Of a stretch of 64,000 bases of DNA, positions 10,965 to 22,387 are shown piece by piece. The notes beneath the pieces are model-generated. The model saw nothing but the letters and a program-made list of their open reading frames with translations, did no database searches and had not been told where the DNA came from. Position 1 is the first letter of the stretch. Each line of letters opens with the position of its first letter. This stretch comes from Misgurnus anguillicaudatus (lineage: Eukaryota > Chordata > Actinopteri > Cypriniformes > Cobitidae). The stretch lies in NCBI RefSeq assembly GCF_027580225.2, contig NC_073346.2:1507001-1571000 (forward strand), in the 5' to 3' direction. The position numbers and the translations under genes are program-made.

Positions 10965-11480
10965 TTGTGGTTAGAGTGGATCACAGCAATTGTCTACGCT
11001 TCTTGTGGCTTGAGGACAATGAACATGGACTATGGATGTCACAGATTATAGGATGAAGGTTCATGTTTTTGGGAATAGTCCCTCTCTGCTGTAGCAATCT
11101 GTGGACTTCATCAAGGATCTTGATCTAGAAAAAGATGCACCACCTATTCAAAGGAGCCTTGGTCTTAGTTGTTATCTTTAAACAGACACTTTTACTTTTG
11201 ATGCTGGAGATATTTTATCAACTGTCAACAGTGTTTTTGACCCTCTTGGGCTGGTATCGCCTGTTACAATACATGGAAAGCTCCTTTGTAATCTGACAGT
11301 CGACACAAAACACTGGGATGCCCCTTTACCAGTAGGCAGGGAAGCTGGATGGAAAGCTTGGGAACCCTCTCTGCAGGATCTAGCTCAGTTTGATATAGCT
11401 CAAAGGTTTCTCTGTCGTTGGCTCAAGGGACTGAACTTAATGTTTTTCAGATGCTTCCACAAAGGCAATTGCTAGCAGCA
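10965..11480 (+). pseudogene. BEL/Pao-like polymerase fragment
   Basis: In several shifted frames the + strand gives blocks typical of the region after reverse transcriptase in BEL/Pao elements: RVDHSNCLRFLW, then MKVHVFGNS-like sequence, KDLDLEKDAPPIQ-like sequence, LSTVNSVFDPLGLVSPVT-like sequence, and SDASTKAIA-like sequence near 11440-11475. Frames change several times and segments are missing, so it is an eroded fragment. No LTR, protease or integrase is seen nearby. Confidence 0.65.
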
Positions 11481-11729
11481 GTCCCAAAAATTCTTCTGTG
11501 TTTGTCATTTTGTCGTAATTTGCTTAATGATTTGCCTAAAGCGCCATCAAATTTTAAGCCCTGTGTTCTTGATTTCTTAATTATTTTTCTTTATAAAATT
11601 TTTGATGTGTGAATTAAATTACATTCCAAACCATTTTCTCCTCGATCTTTAAATGAGGTTCTTACTGCTTACATCTCACTAATGAACCAATGACGTCACA
11701 TACAGGAAAAAAATCACTATTTGAGCCAA

Positions 11730-12190
11730 CCAGAAATCATGGCTGACAGGAGAAGTATGCAAGCTTTTGAAGGCTTGGCATGCAGCAGGCGACACTGCAG
11801 GCCTAGCAACAGCAAGAGCCAACTTGTCCCGTGAAATCAAGGAAGCAAAACATCAATACAGCAATATATAATATCTGGTAATTTTACCACACACTTGTGA
11901 CAGTGACATATCTGTACTTAACAGCCTCAATGATTTCTTTGGCCAATTTGATAGCCAAAACACTACACAGGCACAGCAGATCCCACCTTTCCCATATGAG
12001 CAAGCTGTGACCCCAGTCAGCATGAAAAAGACTCAAGGCAGCCAGACCAAACAACATACCTGGCCGGTTCTAAAAGACTGTGCTAAAAACTTAAGGATGT
12101 ATTAACTGACATTTTTTATATCTTACTGAGTCAAACAGTCATTCCAAAGTGTTTCAAGACCACCACAATAATTCATGTCCACTTCAAAGA
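11730..12190 (+). pseudogene. non-LTR LINE fragment (pre-RT and RT start)
   Basis: Broken frames give KAGDTAGLATARANLSREIK, then a segment near LNDFFGQFDSQNTTQAQQIP, PGRFAVL-like sequence, and SQTVIPKCFKTTTIIHV near 12125-12180. This is the order found just upstream of and into the reverse-transcriptase domain of jockey/CR1-type LINEs. Frameshifts and a missing catalytic region make it a relic. It differs from the L2-like copy at 7691. Confidence 0.55.
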
Positions 12191-12317
12191 CTCCTATGTG
12201 CAAATGTTGTTCTTGGATTTTTATTTCAACATTTAACACGATCAACCACAGTAGTTAATAAACAAACAATGACACATGGGACTCAATTCCCCTCTCTGTA
12301 AGTGGGTTCCTGGACTT

Positions 12318-13620
12318 CTAATCAGAGAAACCAAAAAATGTAAAGGTCAATGGGAAAAAAAAATCGAAGACCATCACACCCCGAAACCAGGGAAATGTTG
12401 GGACGCAAGGTGGTGCCAGTGGTAACAGGAGCCTAGGCAAAGGGAGAGAGCAAAGGGAGGCCCTCTGGGCCAGGTTAGATAGAGCAGAGAGTTCAGGGAG
12501 CTCAGGGACAGCCATCTTGGGCCAGGCAAAGAATTCAGGGAGCTCATGCATGGCAATTTTGACTAGGGCAGAGAGTCTAGGGAGCTTGGGAGTGACCACA
12601 TTGGTTGACCTACAGGACACTAGAAACACAGGAGTAACCATTTCGGCCTTTACAAGAAACTCAGGGAACTCTGAAACAGGCCTTATGGTCAGGACAGAAA
12701 ATTCAGAAATGCAGAAAGCAGACCACACCACAGAGCCATGGTAAATACAGGGAACACAGAAGTCAAAGGACATACATCAGGCACCATAGGTTCCATGGAA
12801 CTGGAGACCACTGAACTGGAGACCACCCGGCAAGGAACACCAGCTGCCTGCACTGACACTAGTGGAGTATCTGCCAGATTTGAAACCAGATATCTAGTCC
12901 TGAAGTTCACCCGAAAGACTGTAGAGACAGCCATCTTGTGAACTGACTCAGGTGTGGTGGCCATTTTGTGAACTGACTCAGGTGTGGTGGCCATCTTGTG
13001 AACAGGCTCGGGAGTGGCGGCAGCCATCTTGTAAACAGGCTAAGGTGTGGGGGCAGCCATCTTGAGAACAGGTGCAGGCATGACGACGGCCCTCTTGAGA
13101 ACAGGTGCAGGCATGACGATGGCCCTCTTGAGAACAGGTGCAGGTATGGTCGTGCCATCTTGAAAACAGGCGCAGTCATGGTGGGGGCCATCCTGAGAAC
13201 AGCATAGCACACGCAGGCATCCTTGACCGGCCTGGCTCTCCGGCCTGTGGAGCCTGGTGCCTACTGCCCCCCCCCAAAAAAAACTATTTAGGCAAGGAGT
13301 CCGCCTCAACCTCTCCCACAGTGAAGGGGGACATGCTCAACACCAGGGCTAGCTCCACACAGTTCTGAAAACTCCCATGAGGATCATATTGTGAGAGTTG
13401 TGATTTAAGCGGTTTGTTTAAACTGCATAGATAGAAAACTAGTGAGTGAGTGGAACAAGGTCCAAGAAATCCCGGGTGTGATCCTCAAGAGAGTGGGAGC
13501 CCTGGCATAAGTAGTCTCATAGCAGGAGACCAAAATGCTGCTGGGTCCATAGTGGCGTGGCCTGGACTGATGAGAGTCACTGCTTGATCCTAGTTGATCA
13601 GTCATTCTGTAACATTTGTG
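12318..13620 (-). pseudogene. gag-like retroelement relic with HKMA repeats
   Basis: On the minus strand an N-terminal gag-like part lies at about 13600-13290 in shifted frames. It includes a TMDPAAF-type start near 13560 and a GSFQN-VELALVL block near 13370. Next come repeats whose sense reading is M-A-x-x-P-E-P/S-V-H-K (13027-12930), then VLKRA-type repeats. A C-terminal block NLAQRASLCSLPLPRLLLPL follows near 12440. That block closely matches VQRASFCFLPLPRFLLPPAP in the 6509 relic, so the two belong to one family. Multiple stops and shifts are present and there is no polymerase. Confidence 0.6.
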
Positions 13621-13668
13621 TATAAAGGCAGGCCGAGGCAGTGGATCCAAACGCAAGTGACTTTTAAT

Positions 13669-14108
13669 AAGTGATGTTACCAGTGACGCCAAAGCTCTGA
13701 AGCGTGTGTCAAAAAATGAACCGATTTTCATTGAAGCTTTGTATCAAAGCTTGATTCGTTCTGGCAAAATCACGTGACCAATGACGTCCGAAGCTTCAGG
13801 CTTGTTCGACCTCATGTGGCGCCGCAAGAACCGACAGCCAGATGACGTCAAAGTACATCGAGAGCGTTTCGCGAAATCATACGGAGGAGTCTGCTTTAAA
13901 ATTGCTCTCGTGGAACTTTGACGTCAACCGGCTGTCGGTTCTTGAGGCACCGCATGAAGTCGAACAAGCCTTTCGTTTCACACACACCCACGTGACTGCT
14001 TTGTTATCTGATTCGAAAGGTTTAAAATTGTGCGATGCGCGGCGCGCCCTCTTGGATTGTATTGGAGTATTGCATTACACAGAATCGATTACTGTATAGT
14101 GAGTTTAT

Positions 14109-14154
<46 letters not shown>

Positions 14155-14538
14155 AGTAGTAAAAAGCCTTTTCTGCACGACTTAATACCATGATTTTTTT
14201 TAATTGGTTCACATGTTATACTTTTGACACTAGGTCTATCCATAATTTGTTATTTTTGTTTGGAGTTACCATTCGCATGAAATGGAACATGCTTTGGTCA
14301 TGTATTTAATATATTGTTACATTTATTTATTAATCTATCCCTAATTTGTCAATCAATTAATTCTTGCTTATATAATTAATACGTTGTTTGGTTGTGGAAC
14401 ATTCTGTGATACAGCACTTTCACCAGCAGAGGTCCTCATCTAGCTCTGATTTGAAAAGCTTCGAGTAACGAACCATTTTCCGATACAATTGGGTTGAAAG
14501 CTTCACTGCTTCAAGAAAGCTTCACTTCGCCATCACTA
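13669..14538. mobile_element. hAT-type element (870 bp) with perfect 8-bp duplication
   Basis: CTTTTAAT flanks the element exactly, at 13661-13668 and 14539-14546. The ends are inverted: AAGTGATG at the left and CATCACTA at the right, followed inward by GAAGC-rich subterminal sequence (CTCTGAAGC; GCTTCACTGCTTC). Inside, 13797-13854 and 13916-13972 form a second, imperfect inverted repeat around GGCTTGTTCGAC and TGTCGGTTCTTG. No transposase is encoded. It interrupts the retroelement relic, whose leader resumes at 14547. Confidence 0.8.
14113..14151. repeat. (TA)n microsatellite
   Basis: About 19 uninterrupted TA dinucleotides inside the hAT-type element. Confidence 0.95.
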
Positions 14539-14546
14539 CTTTTAAT

Positions 14547-14780
14547 ACAAACACAACAAAGAAAAACAAAACAAGGATACGGTAGAAAAACCTGAAAAAC
14601 AACATTGTATATATTGACTGATACAAGACAACTGAAACACTGGGCTTATATACACTGAAGGGATAACAAGGAAACAGTACACACCTGGGAAACAATCAGC
14701 ACACGGACCAATGAACAAAAAACTACAAAGAACTACAGACATGGATGACACAGAACAAGACCCGTAACACAGACTACATA
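14547..14780 (-). mobile_element. LTR/leader fragment of the 12318 relic
   Basis: On the minus strand this has a GTATATAAGCCCAGTG promoter-like segment (about 14660-14645) and GTATTAAAAG at the border with the hAT insertion. It reads across the insertion into TCACTTGCGTTTGGATCCAC (13660-13641) and the gag-like relic. The opposite end is undefined. Confidence 0.5.
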
Positions 14781-15210
14781 ATTCTATTTTTTTATTGGAT
14801 TCTTTAATAACAGACATATCAAATCATATTAAGACATATATCTATATATTTATGGCTTATGTCTTTGAGGCAAGTAGCCAGTTCATTGTTGTGCTAATGT
14901 AATCACACTTCTTTGTGGAAACTCCTTTGGTATGTGTGTGAACATGGTTCCTTACTCGTGTTTATAGCAGAACATGCTGAGAAAAGAGGTGCATCCCTAT
15001 GGTACATAGACCACCAATAAAATTAAGACAGTAAGAATGTGTCTTTTGGACTATGTATGTGTTGCTGTTCTCTCTATATCATTTTACCTATTTTGCACCA
15101 GTGTGCCAATCAAAGAGAATTGTTCACTCTATAAGTAAAAATTAAAAGATGACAAAATATTAAATGTTTTATATGTTTGCATGTTCTATATGCATGTTTG
15201 GTGTATGCTT
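14781..15210. other. no gene recognised
   Basis: AT-rich sequence without a recognisable repeat or reading frame. Confidence 0.4.
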
Positions 15211-15352
15211 AAGCAATATCGCTCAAGAAGTAGGAGTGTGATATAGCTCTATATCATCACGGCTGTGATTAGGCCAGAGGCACGAGGCCGTAGGCAATCA
15301 CAGCTGTGATGATATAGAGCTATATCACACGACTCCGAGAGCGATATTGCTT
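15211..15352. repeat. 142-bp near-perfect palindrome
   Basis: AAGCAATATCGCTC at 15211 pairs with GAGCGATATTGCTT ending at 15352. GTGTGATATAGCTCTATATC at 15236 pairs with GATATAGAGCTATATCACAC at 15311, each followed by ATCAC-GCTGTGATT or its complement. The arms are about 60 bp and the central loop is about 20 bp. It could fold into a long hairpin and is probably a terminus or subterminal part of a DNA transposon. Confidence 0.85.
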
Positions 15353-15353
15353 T

Positions 15354-16543
15354 TATACAACAGTTCGATGGCACACGTTTGAAAAACGAAAACTAGAAAA
15401 CAACAACGGAGTAATTTTAAAAGCCTCTTTGTTTGAGAACTACTTCTTCCGCCACGGATTTGAGGGCGGCCAGAATGACAGGTAACACTTTCGGCTGCTT
15501 TGAATCTCATATTAACTCAATGGACAGATTTGCCGTTTTTAAATATTACAATTTTTTGGTCACAAAGTGTAGTTTTAAGATTAGTTCAGTCGAGAATATA
15601 TTTGTATTATATTTAAATCTACAGTCGATTAGTAAAGATAGCGCCTGTTTGAACGTTTGCTTAGTGAGATTCGGTACGTATGAGAACCAAAGCATGAGCG
15701 GACGTCGGTGTTCACTCGCCCCGCTGACCACCGCCCTCTCTGGGCTACATCTTTGACAGGGATTCCCTGTCTCTCATGTTTGCCTGATGATCAAAAATAA
15801 GATCAAATCACCAGTATTTGGTGTCATGATGAAACTATTACTTGTTTTCTTATTCATATTTAGTGTCTTTTACCTCGCGCCAAAACAATAACAACACAAA
15901 AGTTAATAAAACTATACTTCTATAATGTTACTGTTGGTTTACCATTTCATCTTAACGCGATACGAGCACTCGGTTATTATTAGACTTCGTTCTTGTCAGT
16001 ACTATATAAAACTGTTTTTTATAAGTGTCAGAAGGATGTTTTTGCATGCTGCTTATAAATATACCCGTGGCGATATCTCATAACATGTTTTAATAGTCAC
16101 GTTGCGATTAAATAAATGATCAATGTCCACATTTGTAAGCTGCTGTGCTTACCTGCAGTTCCACAGTGTTTTCGCGTTCTGATAAGAGATATAGCTCCAG
16201 AAAAAAATGAGTGTTTAAGTTACATTCCTCTTTCCAAGTGTTAATCGTCCACACGATGTGACAAGACATTAATCCCATTAAGTTTAACATAACATCCAAG
16301 AGCGCTGATCTATGACGGAATAATAACTTCCGATTGGGGATTCACAGACTGATTTATGAGCTAGTGAACTAATGAGACACACGGAGAGTGTTTAAAAACA
16401 GGGCGTCTGTGTTTTTCCATTCAGAGATGAGCCTGTTCAGGACCTCCATTCACTAGGTGGCGGAATAATACGAAAGGTGAAGCGGTTACTGTGCCGTTAT
16501 CAGTACAATATCAGATTCGAGAACCAGAAAGAACTGTTGTATA
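15354..16543. mobile_element. putative non-autonomous DNA transposon
   Basis: TATACAACAGTTC at 15354 and its exact inverse GAACTGTTGTATA at 16531-16543 bracket about 1.2 kb. No transposase domain is seen. The open frame at 15433-15756 shows no recognisable motif. The adjacent palindrome may be part of the same element. Superfamily and target duplication are not determined. Confidence 0.45.
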
Positions 16544-17300
16544 ATATATAATAAGTGATCAGAAAAGTCTCAATAACACCCTACGTTGCACATGGGCATC
16601 AAAAAATATAAGCTACCTGAGCACAATGTTTTATTTCCTTCCCGTTTAGAGAAAGTGTCTTGAACAAGTGAATAGAAATGATGGCTTTGTATAAGGCACA
16701 CTGCATGTTTCAAAAAGCTTATAGATGTTGCATGGTGAATGCTTCGGAAACAAAAACATTGGCTGATTTTATTTAATTAGCATCCTCTTTTGAAGAGAAT
16801 AAGTGAAGAAAAAATGATAGAAAAAGTATGGAAAATAAAAACAAAACAGAGAGCATTTTGTGGACTATAGCACCAGCGATTAATGGTAAAACGCTCACAC
16901 CGAGTAGAGGAGCTAAATCAGTTAGCTCCAGATAACGTGTTACGCTGCATTTGTGCAGGTAGTCAATTTTAATTAGTGTTTTGGAGACATCTTTAATCAG
17001 CCTGACATAACTCCTCTCTCCTCTAGTGCACATCTCTCTGTCCTGCTATCAGTCATTTAATAAAATAAATGTTGTACAATATTTACAAAGTTTAGCAGGA
17101 TCAGCTAAATCCAATGATCTATTCTTTAATTCAACAGCAAAAAGCATTTCCACTGCCCTACATATTTTGTGTCTAGAGCCATTTATGTCCCTCCGGACAG
17201 AAAATTCTATTGTGAAACGCATTTCATCTGGACATACACATAAATATATGTAAAAACAATAATCATAAACATGCAAAAGACGCTTTCACCGTTCACGTCA
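16544..17300. other. no gene recognised
   Basis: AT-rich noncoding sequence. Short open frames lack recognisable domains. Confidence 0.4.
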
Positions 17301-17381
17301 CAGGCGGTTCCCACTACGCATGTCGGGGTCAGAAAAGTCATTACAGCAGATTGAGTTGCGTATTATTCGGTATCGTCAAAA

Positions 17382-17561
17382 ATGCCTACTTGCGTTGTGG
17401 GCTTTGAAAATCGCAGCAGGTCTGTCATTAAGTTTTTCGGGATTCCTGCAGAATCTCAAAACAAAAAATACAACATCTGTGGCTGCAAGCAATTAAACGT
17501 GCAGAATGGGACAATGCAAAGATCAAAGAGGCTTGTGTTAGTAGTGCTCACTTCATTTCAG
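17382..17561 (+). pseudogene. broken THAP-domain exon
   Basis: ATG at 17382 opens MPTCVVGFENRSRSVIKFFG and continues IPAESQNKK, the N-terminal half of a THAP zinc finger. The second half, LWLQAIKRAEWDNAKIKEAC and VSSAHFIS, follows in another frame from about 17471. A one-base change near 17467 has therefore broken the exon, and the second C2CH cysteine is replaced by F in CVVGF. GTAAGT at 17562 is the expected donor. The source is a THAP-type transposase; no later exons are visible. Confidence 0.7.
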
Positions 17562-17759
17562 GTAAGTCATCCTTTTCAGCCCTGTTAGATTAAACTAGAA
17601 AGCCTAAATGGTATAAACAGTTTGACCCCATGCTGCGTGCGCACCCGATAGTCATTCAATGTTTACAAACCTTGAAGGGGTCTATGCAAACAATAACCAG
17701 ACAATACTTTTTACTTAATACTTTCTGGAATATGAATCACAATAAACTGTACTCTGTGA

Positions 17760-17865
17760 CCAGGCCTGGATTGGCCAAAGGGAGGACCAGGAGAATTTCC
17801 GGTGGGCCGGTCTTTTTTTTCTGGCCACGAGGGCCGGTGATGTCAGGCCACGAAGGTTGCGATCA
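17760..17865. mobile_element. hAT-like terminus fragment
   Basis: CAGGCCTGGATTGGCC near 17760, followed by GGTGGGCCGG, resembles the end of a hAT repeat found in many fish. The other end was not found. Confidence 0.35.
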
Positions 17866-19453
17866 CTAAGCTATCAGCACTTATCCCACCCCACTCGCGT
17901 AATTTATGTCCAAGTTGATTGTGTTCCAAGTCCCGACCACTTATCGGAAGAATTCTTGCATTAGGGTCCATTAACATCTAAAACGCATGGAAAACGCAGG
18001 ACACAACGTTTTTCTTTTGCTTTTCAAAGCGCTTCCCTATGAACATGAGTTTTGTTTCAGACGCGTCTATATTTGAGTGTGCTTGCCATACTTTTTTCTG
18101 GATTTAAAAAAAAATTGCATGACTTAATACGAATGGCCTCTAAGAGTAAGGGATCTACAAATCGTATTTTTTAAATCTAAGTCATAGATGTAACAATTCA
18201 TTGTCTATTGCAAGAGTAACAAAAATCTGATGCAAAACTCATCACTTTATTGGAAAAAAGTGTTTTCAAGTCCATTATGTCCATTATGTTCTTTTAAACA
18301 CAAGGTTGGCCTACCTAATGTTATTTGACAATATAGATGATCTAAGTACTAAAACACAAAGATAAGGATTTTTATTTTCCTACCTGTTTCCTGTGCATAC
18401 TTGTAGTGTAGCCACATATGGAGAGGACTATTTATATGCTGTGAATATTAGCGTGTTGTTAAATGTCTTTATTATCTCCACCTGAACAGTTTTTTGTCCC
18501 TTCCGTTTAGTGTTTTGTCCCGTCCCTCGCTATCACAAGAGTTTGCCTGCCGATCTCATGTCACATGTGAGCTTGCTGGTGAATACTTCCGTACAGTACA
18601 TATATGGCGCTGGTTCCGGCATTCGAGACGGCGTAATTTATGGTTGGCAGGCGATTGTTGGTAAACACTGTATACATTTGCTGTCATTGTGAAGCTTAAC
18701 TTTCCTTGAGGAATATATATTGTTTTTGGATTATTCACCTTGGAACACATCTTCACACTCACATTATTAGGATTATGCTGCTGGTTGCTTTCATCACCTG
18801 TGCGACTGATCCGCACTTGTAAATATACTGAACTTGAGAGTTTCACGCACATTCATGGTATTACTTGGACATCGTTGTTTATATGGTATATATTTTGTTA
18901 TTGTATATATTTGTTTCTATTGTGTAATAAACTTGGGCAAGTTAAATGTTATTGGTGTCTGTGTCATTATATTCTGTCATCTTATTTGACTGTTTTAAAG
19001 GCGAGCATATTCCCCTTTATTATATTTGTACCCTCTGTGACCTATAGCAGTTGCAGAGCGTTACATACTTGATAAATCTTGCCTGTGTATGGTATATCAA
19101 GGGTTTGCAAACCTTTTTTAACCCAACAGGTAATCAAGACCTATCTTTTTTTAATAAAAATATAGGGGAAAACACAAATACATTTGTTCCCTTTCAGTAG
19201 TTTTTGAATAAATGAAATGGAAATTATATTTTTGAAAACTACAATGAATTGCAAGGCTGCAGAGAACAGTGCAATACTGCAGACTTATGTAGGCTACTGA
19301 GGATTTAATCATATTATTTAAATAGTCAGTCATGAACTAAAGTGGGCTGGTCTAAGGCATGAAACTCTAGGGCTAAAAATGAGTCCCTTTCCAGCCCACT
19401 GTGACAGTACAGTATTTTCTTTGTAGTCGAAGACATTTTGCTACTTTGCCTAC
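17866..19453. other. no gene; possible old LTR at 18505-19066
   Basis: No coding region. The part from about 18505 to 19066 has TATA-like strings, a GTGTAATAAACTTGG polyadenylation-like segment near 18925 and ends GAGCGTTACA. That is the style of a degraded LTR, but I could not define its start or a duplication, so this is only a suggestion. Confidence 0.3.
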
Positions 19454-19571
19454 TGTCAGGATCCCATCACCATCACCATTTACTCACCTGTTTATCATCT
19501 GCTTCAGTGTGTGTTACAATAAAGTACGTTTCTACTTACCTTTAGTCTACTTCCTCGTTCCTATCGTGACA
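19454..19571 (+). mobile_element. short LTR-like sequence
   Basis: A 118-bp stretch begins TGTCAGGATCCC and ends TATCGTGACA, with AATAAA in the middle. This fits a small solo LTR (5'-TG, 3'-CA). The flanks do not show a clear target duplication, so the call is weak. Confidence 0.3.
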
Positions 19572-19829
19572 CATGCAGTGGCTAGGTACAGTATGTTGTA
19601 GGGGAGAGCGCAGCACAAAGTAACAGTTTTTGGCTTTGGCTTTATCATTCCAAAAATATTTAAGTTAGAATATTTTTTACACAATCACACACAGATCTCT
19701 GCTACAAATAAACACTTAAAGTTTGCTTGTGGAACCTACCGTTGTCATACAATTACATCAAAAGTGACAGGAGTGCAAACGTTACAACTTACCCCATAGG
19801 TGGGGTTCATTGTAACAAACAGAGGGTTT

Positions 19830-21000
19830 GTTGTAACACTCACCACTCAGGGAACCCTCGAAAGAGATGTTCCCTTTCGAGGGAATTCGTTTGCATCGCT
19901 ATAGTGACCCTTTGGGAACGTTATACCCAATCCGCCATACTACGAGTGCCTATTTGTGTATAAAAAGTACAACTAAGACCTAAGCACCCAAGATCCAGGA
20001 GTAGAAATGAGTTCCAACTCATAAAAATGTAAATTAAATTAAACTTCATTTGGCTCATATCCTTAAAAGGCATAGTGGAAAGCATATATAGCTGCCACAT
20101 AAACCTTAATGGTCTAGGGAGACAGCCCGGTTGCAAACCGTTACTGTAAAAAATCCAGAACTGAACCTACTGGGCAGTTTGCTGGGTCATTTGAGTGCCT
20201 CTGGCACCACACAGCCAAAAGCTTACATTTAAATGCGTATCAATTCCTGGTGAATGTAGATCTAGAATGAAAAATAGTCTGCACAACCTCGGTTGACAGA
20301 CATGTTTTTATTAGTCTGTCCTCCTCAGAGGCAAGACCCAGAAACTCATTCGCTCTAGGCAGGGGTGAAACACAGTGCCCCTTACCTGAGACTACAGATC
20401 CCACTTGATCGGCACCCATCTAGAAGAGAGATCAGGATCGAAAACCATACCCTGGTCGTCCAACACGAGGCTACAAGCAATAGCTGCACCTTCTGCTGGC
20501 GGACCTTCTTCAGAGCTCCTGGGAGCAGAGCGATTGGGGAACAAACATACAGGAGGACTTCAGGCCATTTCTGTGTCATGGCAGCCCAAGTGGGGCTGTG
20601 AGAGAAAGTGAGAGAAAACCAAAGAGGACAATGTGACTTATCCTGATTCAAAAACAGGATAGCAGTTGGTTGGTTTCTATTCTCCGAGCTCAACACCTGC
20701 CTCAAAAGAACGTCGAGGTTGGTCCCCGATTAACTGTGCTCCATATTATGAAAGGTGGAGTCTTCACAGTTAACACAGAAGGGCACTGAGAGGTGTGGGA
20801 ACCCATAAATGGCAGAGAAATCCCGCATGTCCCAGGGGGGCATACCCTCGATAGCCCTGCAACATTCATGTCAGGGCTTTTTTGTAGGCACCGTTGGAGG
20901 CTTCAGGGATGAAGCCAATCACAGCAGCAAAACCTTTTTCTAAATATAACCTATTATGTTTAAAAGCTAGACTATGTTTTTGTGTAAACATGGGCAGAGA
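19830..21000 (-). mobile_element. DIRS-like retroelement relic
   Basis: The region starts with the GC-rich inverted string GAACCCTCGAAAGAG / CCCTTTCGAGGGAATTCG (about 19852-19887), similar in style to the DIRS end at 25813. On the minus strand 20705-20382 keeps a recognisable stretch: VCSPIALLPGALKKVRQQ, LLLVASCW, VWFSILISLLDG. This is the segment that follows reverse transcriptase/RNase H in DIRS-type and related elements. The rest is broken by stops. No tyrosine recombinase was found here. Confidence 0.45.
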
Positions 21001-21028
21001 ATGAGGTTTTAAAAAAATAAAACAATCA

Positions 21029-21433
21029 TTGTCTTATTTGTCAAACAACAATGCACATGCAACCGGTTGGGAACAGAAAGGCTGTGCTAACAACATGTAT
21101 GTCCTCAGAGATAGAGGAGAACATTGCATAGGGCTCTCCATTGAGGTGGAAGTAACCACAGTGCATGCTTCCAAACCCTCCCGGGGCCATAGTCTCCACG
21201 GTCAAAGTACACCACAGGTCGCAAACCATGAGAGGTGCGATTATTGTCTGACTCATCAAACAATGATGCACAGTCCAAAAGACGTGAGGCTGCCCTCCTC
21301 TTCAAAGAGCGAGCAGCGGGAGGTTACATTACGCGCAGCCCTCTCAAGAGCCACAAGTGTATGTTCTGCTCCCAAACACCTAACCTGTGACTTTACTGTT
21401 GCTTTCATGACAGATTGTCGGTTTGAGAGTTAA
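21029..21433. other. unassigned open region
   Basis: A 134-codon frame on the + strand and shorter frames on the minus strand are open, but neither shows a motif I can name. Position and base composition suggest it is part of the neighbouring retroelement relic rather than a gene. Confidence 0.25.
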
Positions 21434-21621
21434 GTTTTTGTTTTGTATACTCTTATAAATTTCAGATACAATATTATAACCATTCAAAAATAAGTTTCAC
21501 ACATGAATACAATAGCCATACTTTCACAGCGAATTATAGGAAGTTATTTTAGCCATACAAGACTAGCATCCAATTAAAACAATTAAACAATTAAAACTAA
21601 AAATCAACTTTATCATAACCA

Positions 21622-21745
21622 ATGTTGGGTGTAACTAGTTACTAAGTAATTAGATACTGTAATTTAATTACTTTTTCCTTGCAAAAGTAAAGTAAGGGAT
21701 TACTCTTATGTTTCCAGTAATGTAATTATGTAATGGTTTCTCAAG
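21622..21745. mobile_element. hAT terminus fragment
   Basis: CAATGTTGGGTGTAACTAG at about 21621 is followed by the GTAATTAGATACTGTAATTT subterminal pattern typical of a fish hAT repeat. The other end is not visible. Confidence 0.5.
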
Positions 21746-21847
21746 AACAGGACCCAAGTGCAAGGTAAGATAAACTCAAAAAATGGTTTGTGAATGACAA
21801 GACAATACAATCACTACACTAAGACGTGACCAACCTGATCTCACAAA

Positions 21848-22283
21848 TTTCCGTATTATAGACAGGGAATATTTTGCTAATTTTTCTGTTGCATTGTCAC
21901 GGATCTGTGGTTTCCGTGGCCGTACCACAGACTTTCTTTTGTCACGGATTTGTTACTCAACTGTGTCAACATTGTCGCTTTGGTTTAGGGTTAGATTTAC
22001 ATAAAATTACGTCCTTACCCAAACCCAACTCTAACCCTAACGCCAGGCGACAATGGTTTAGAAGAAAATAAAAAAGAATAAATAAGAAAAAATAGAATAA
22101 ACCAATACTTAAAGTGACATCCTAACGCAAACACCAAATTTAACCCTAAACCGAAGCGACAATGGTTTGAAAATAGGAAAAAGCAGTTGAGTAACCAATC
22201 CATGACAATGACATGGAAAAGAAATCCGTGGTATGGAAAATGTGGAAAAATTAGCAAAATATTCCGTGACTATACCACAGAAT
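21848..22283. mobile_element. foldback element, about 435 bp
   Basis: GGAATATTTTGCTAATTTTT at 21867 pairs with AAAAATTAGCAAAATATTCC at 22243. Inside, GTCGCTTTGGTTTAGGGTTA (21973) pairs with TAACCCTAAACCGAAGCGAC (22142). The arms together cover most of the element, and the centre is A-rich (about 22050-22100). This is a long inverted-repeat (foldback) transposon with no reading frame of its own. Confidence 0.75.
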
Positions 22284-22387
22284 TTAAGGGTTTTGATTTG
22301 TGTTTTGTACTTTTATTTTGATATCCTGTTCTGTTCTGGTCTTTTATTTTGAAGACCAGTCTTAAAAGCTATATATTTATTCACTAT
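22284..22387 (+). mobile_element. LTR-like fragment
   Basis: TTTGTGTTTTGTACTTTTAT followed by TTTGATATCCTGTTCTGTTC matches the reverse complement of 3500-3545. It is another piece of the LTR family at 3165 and 25395. Confidence 0.4.
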
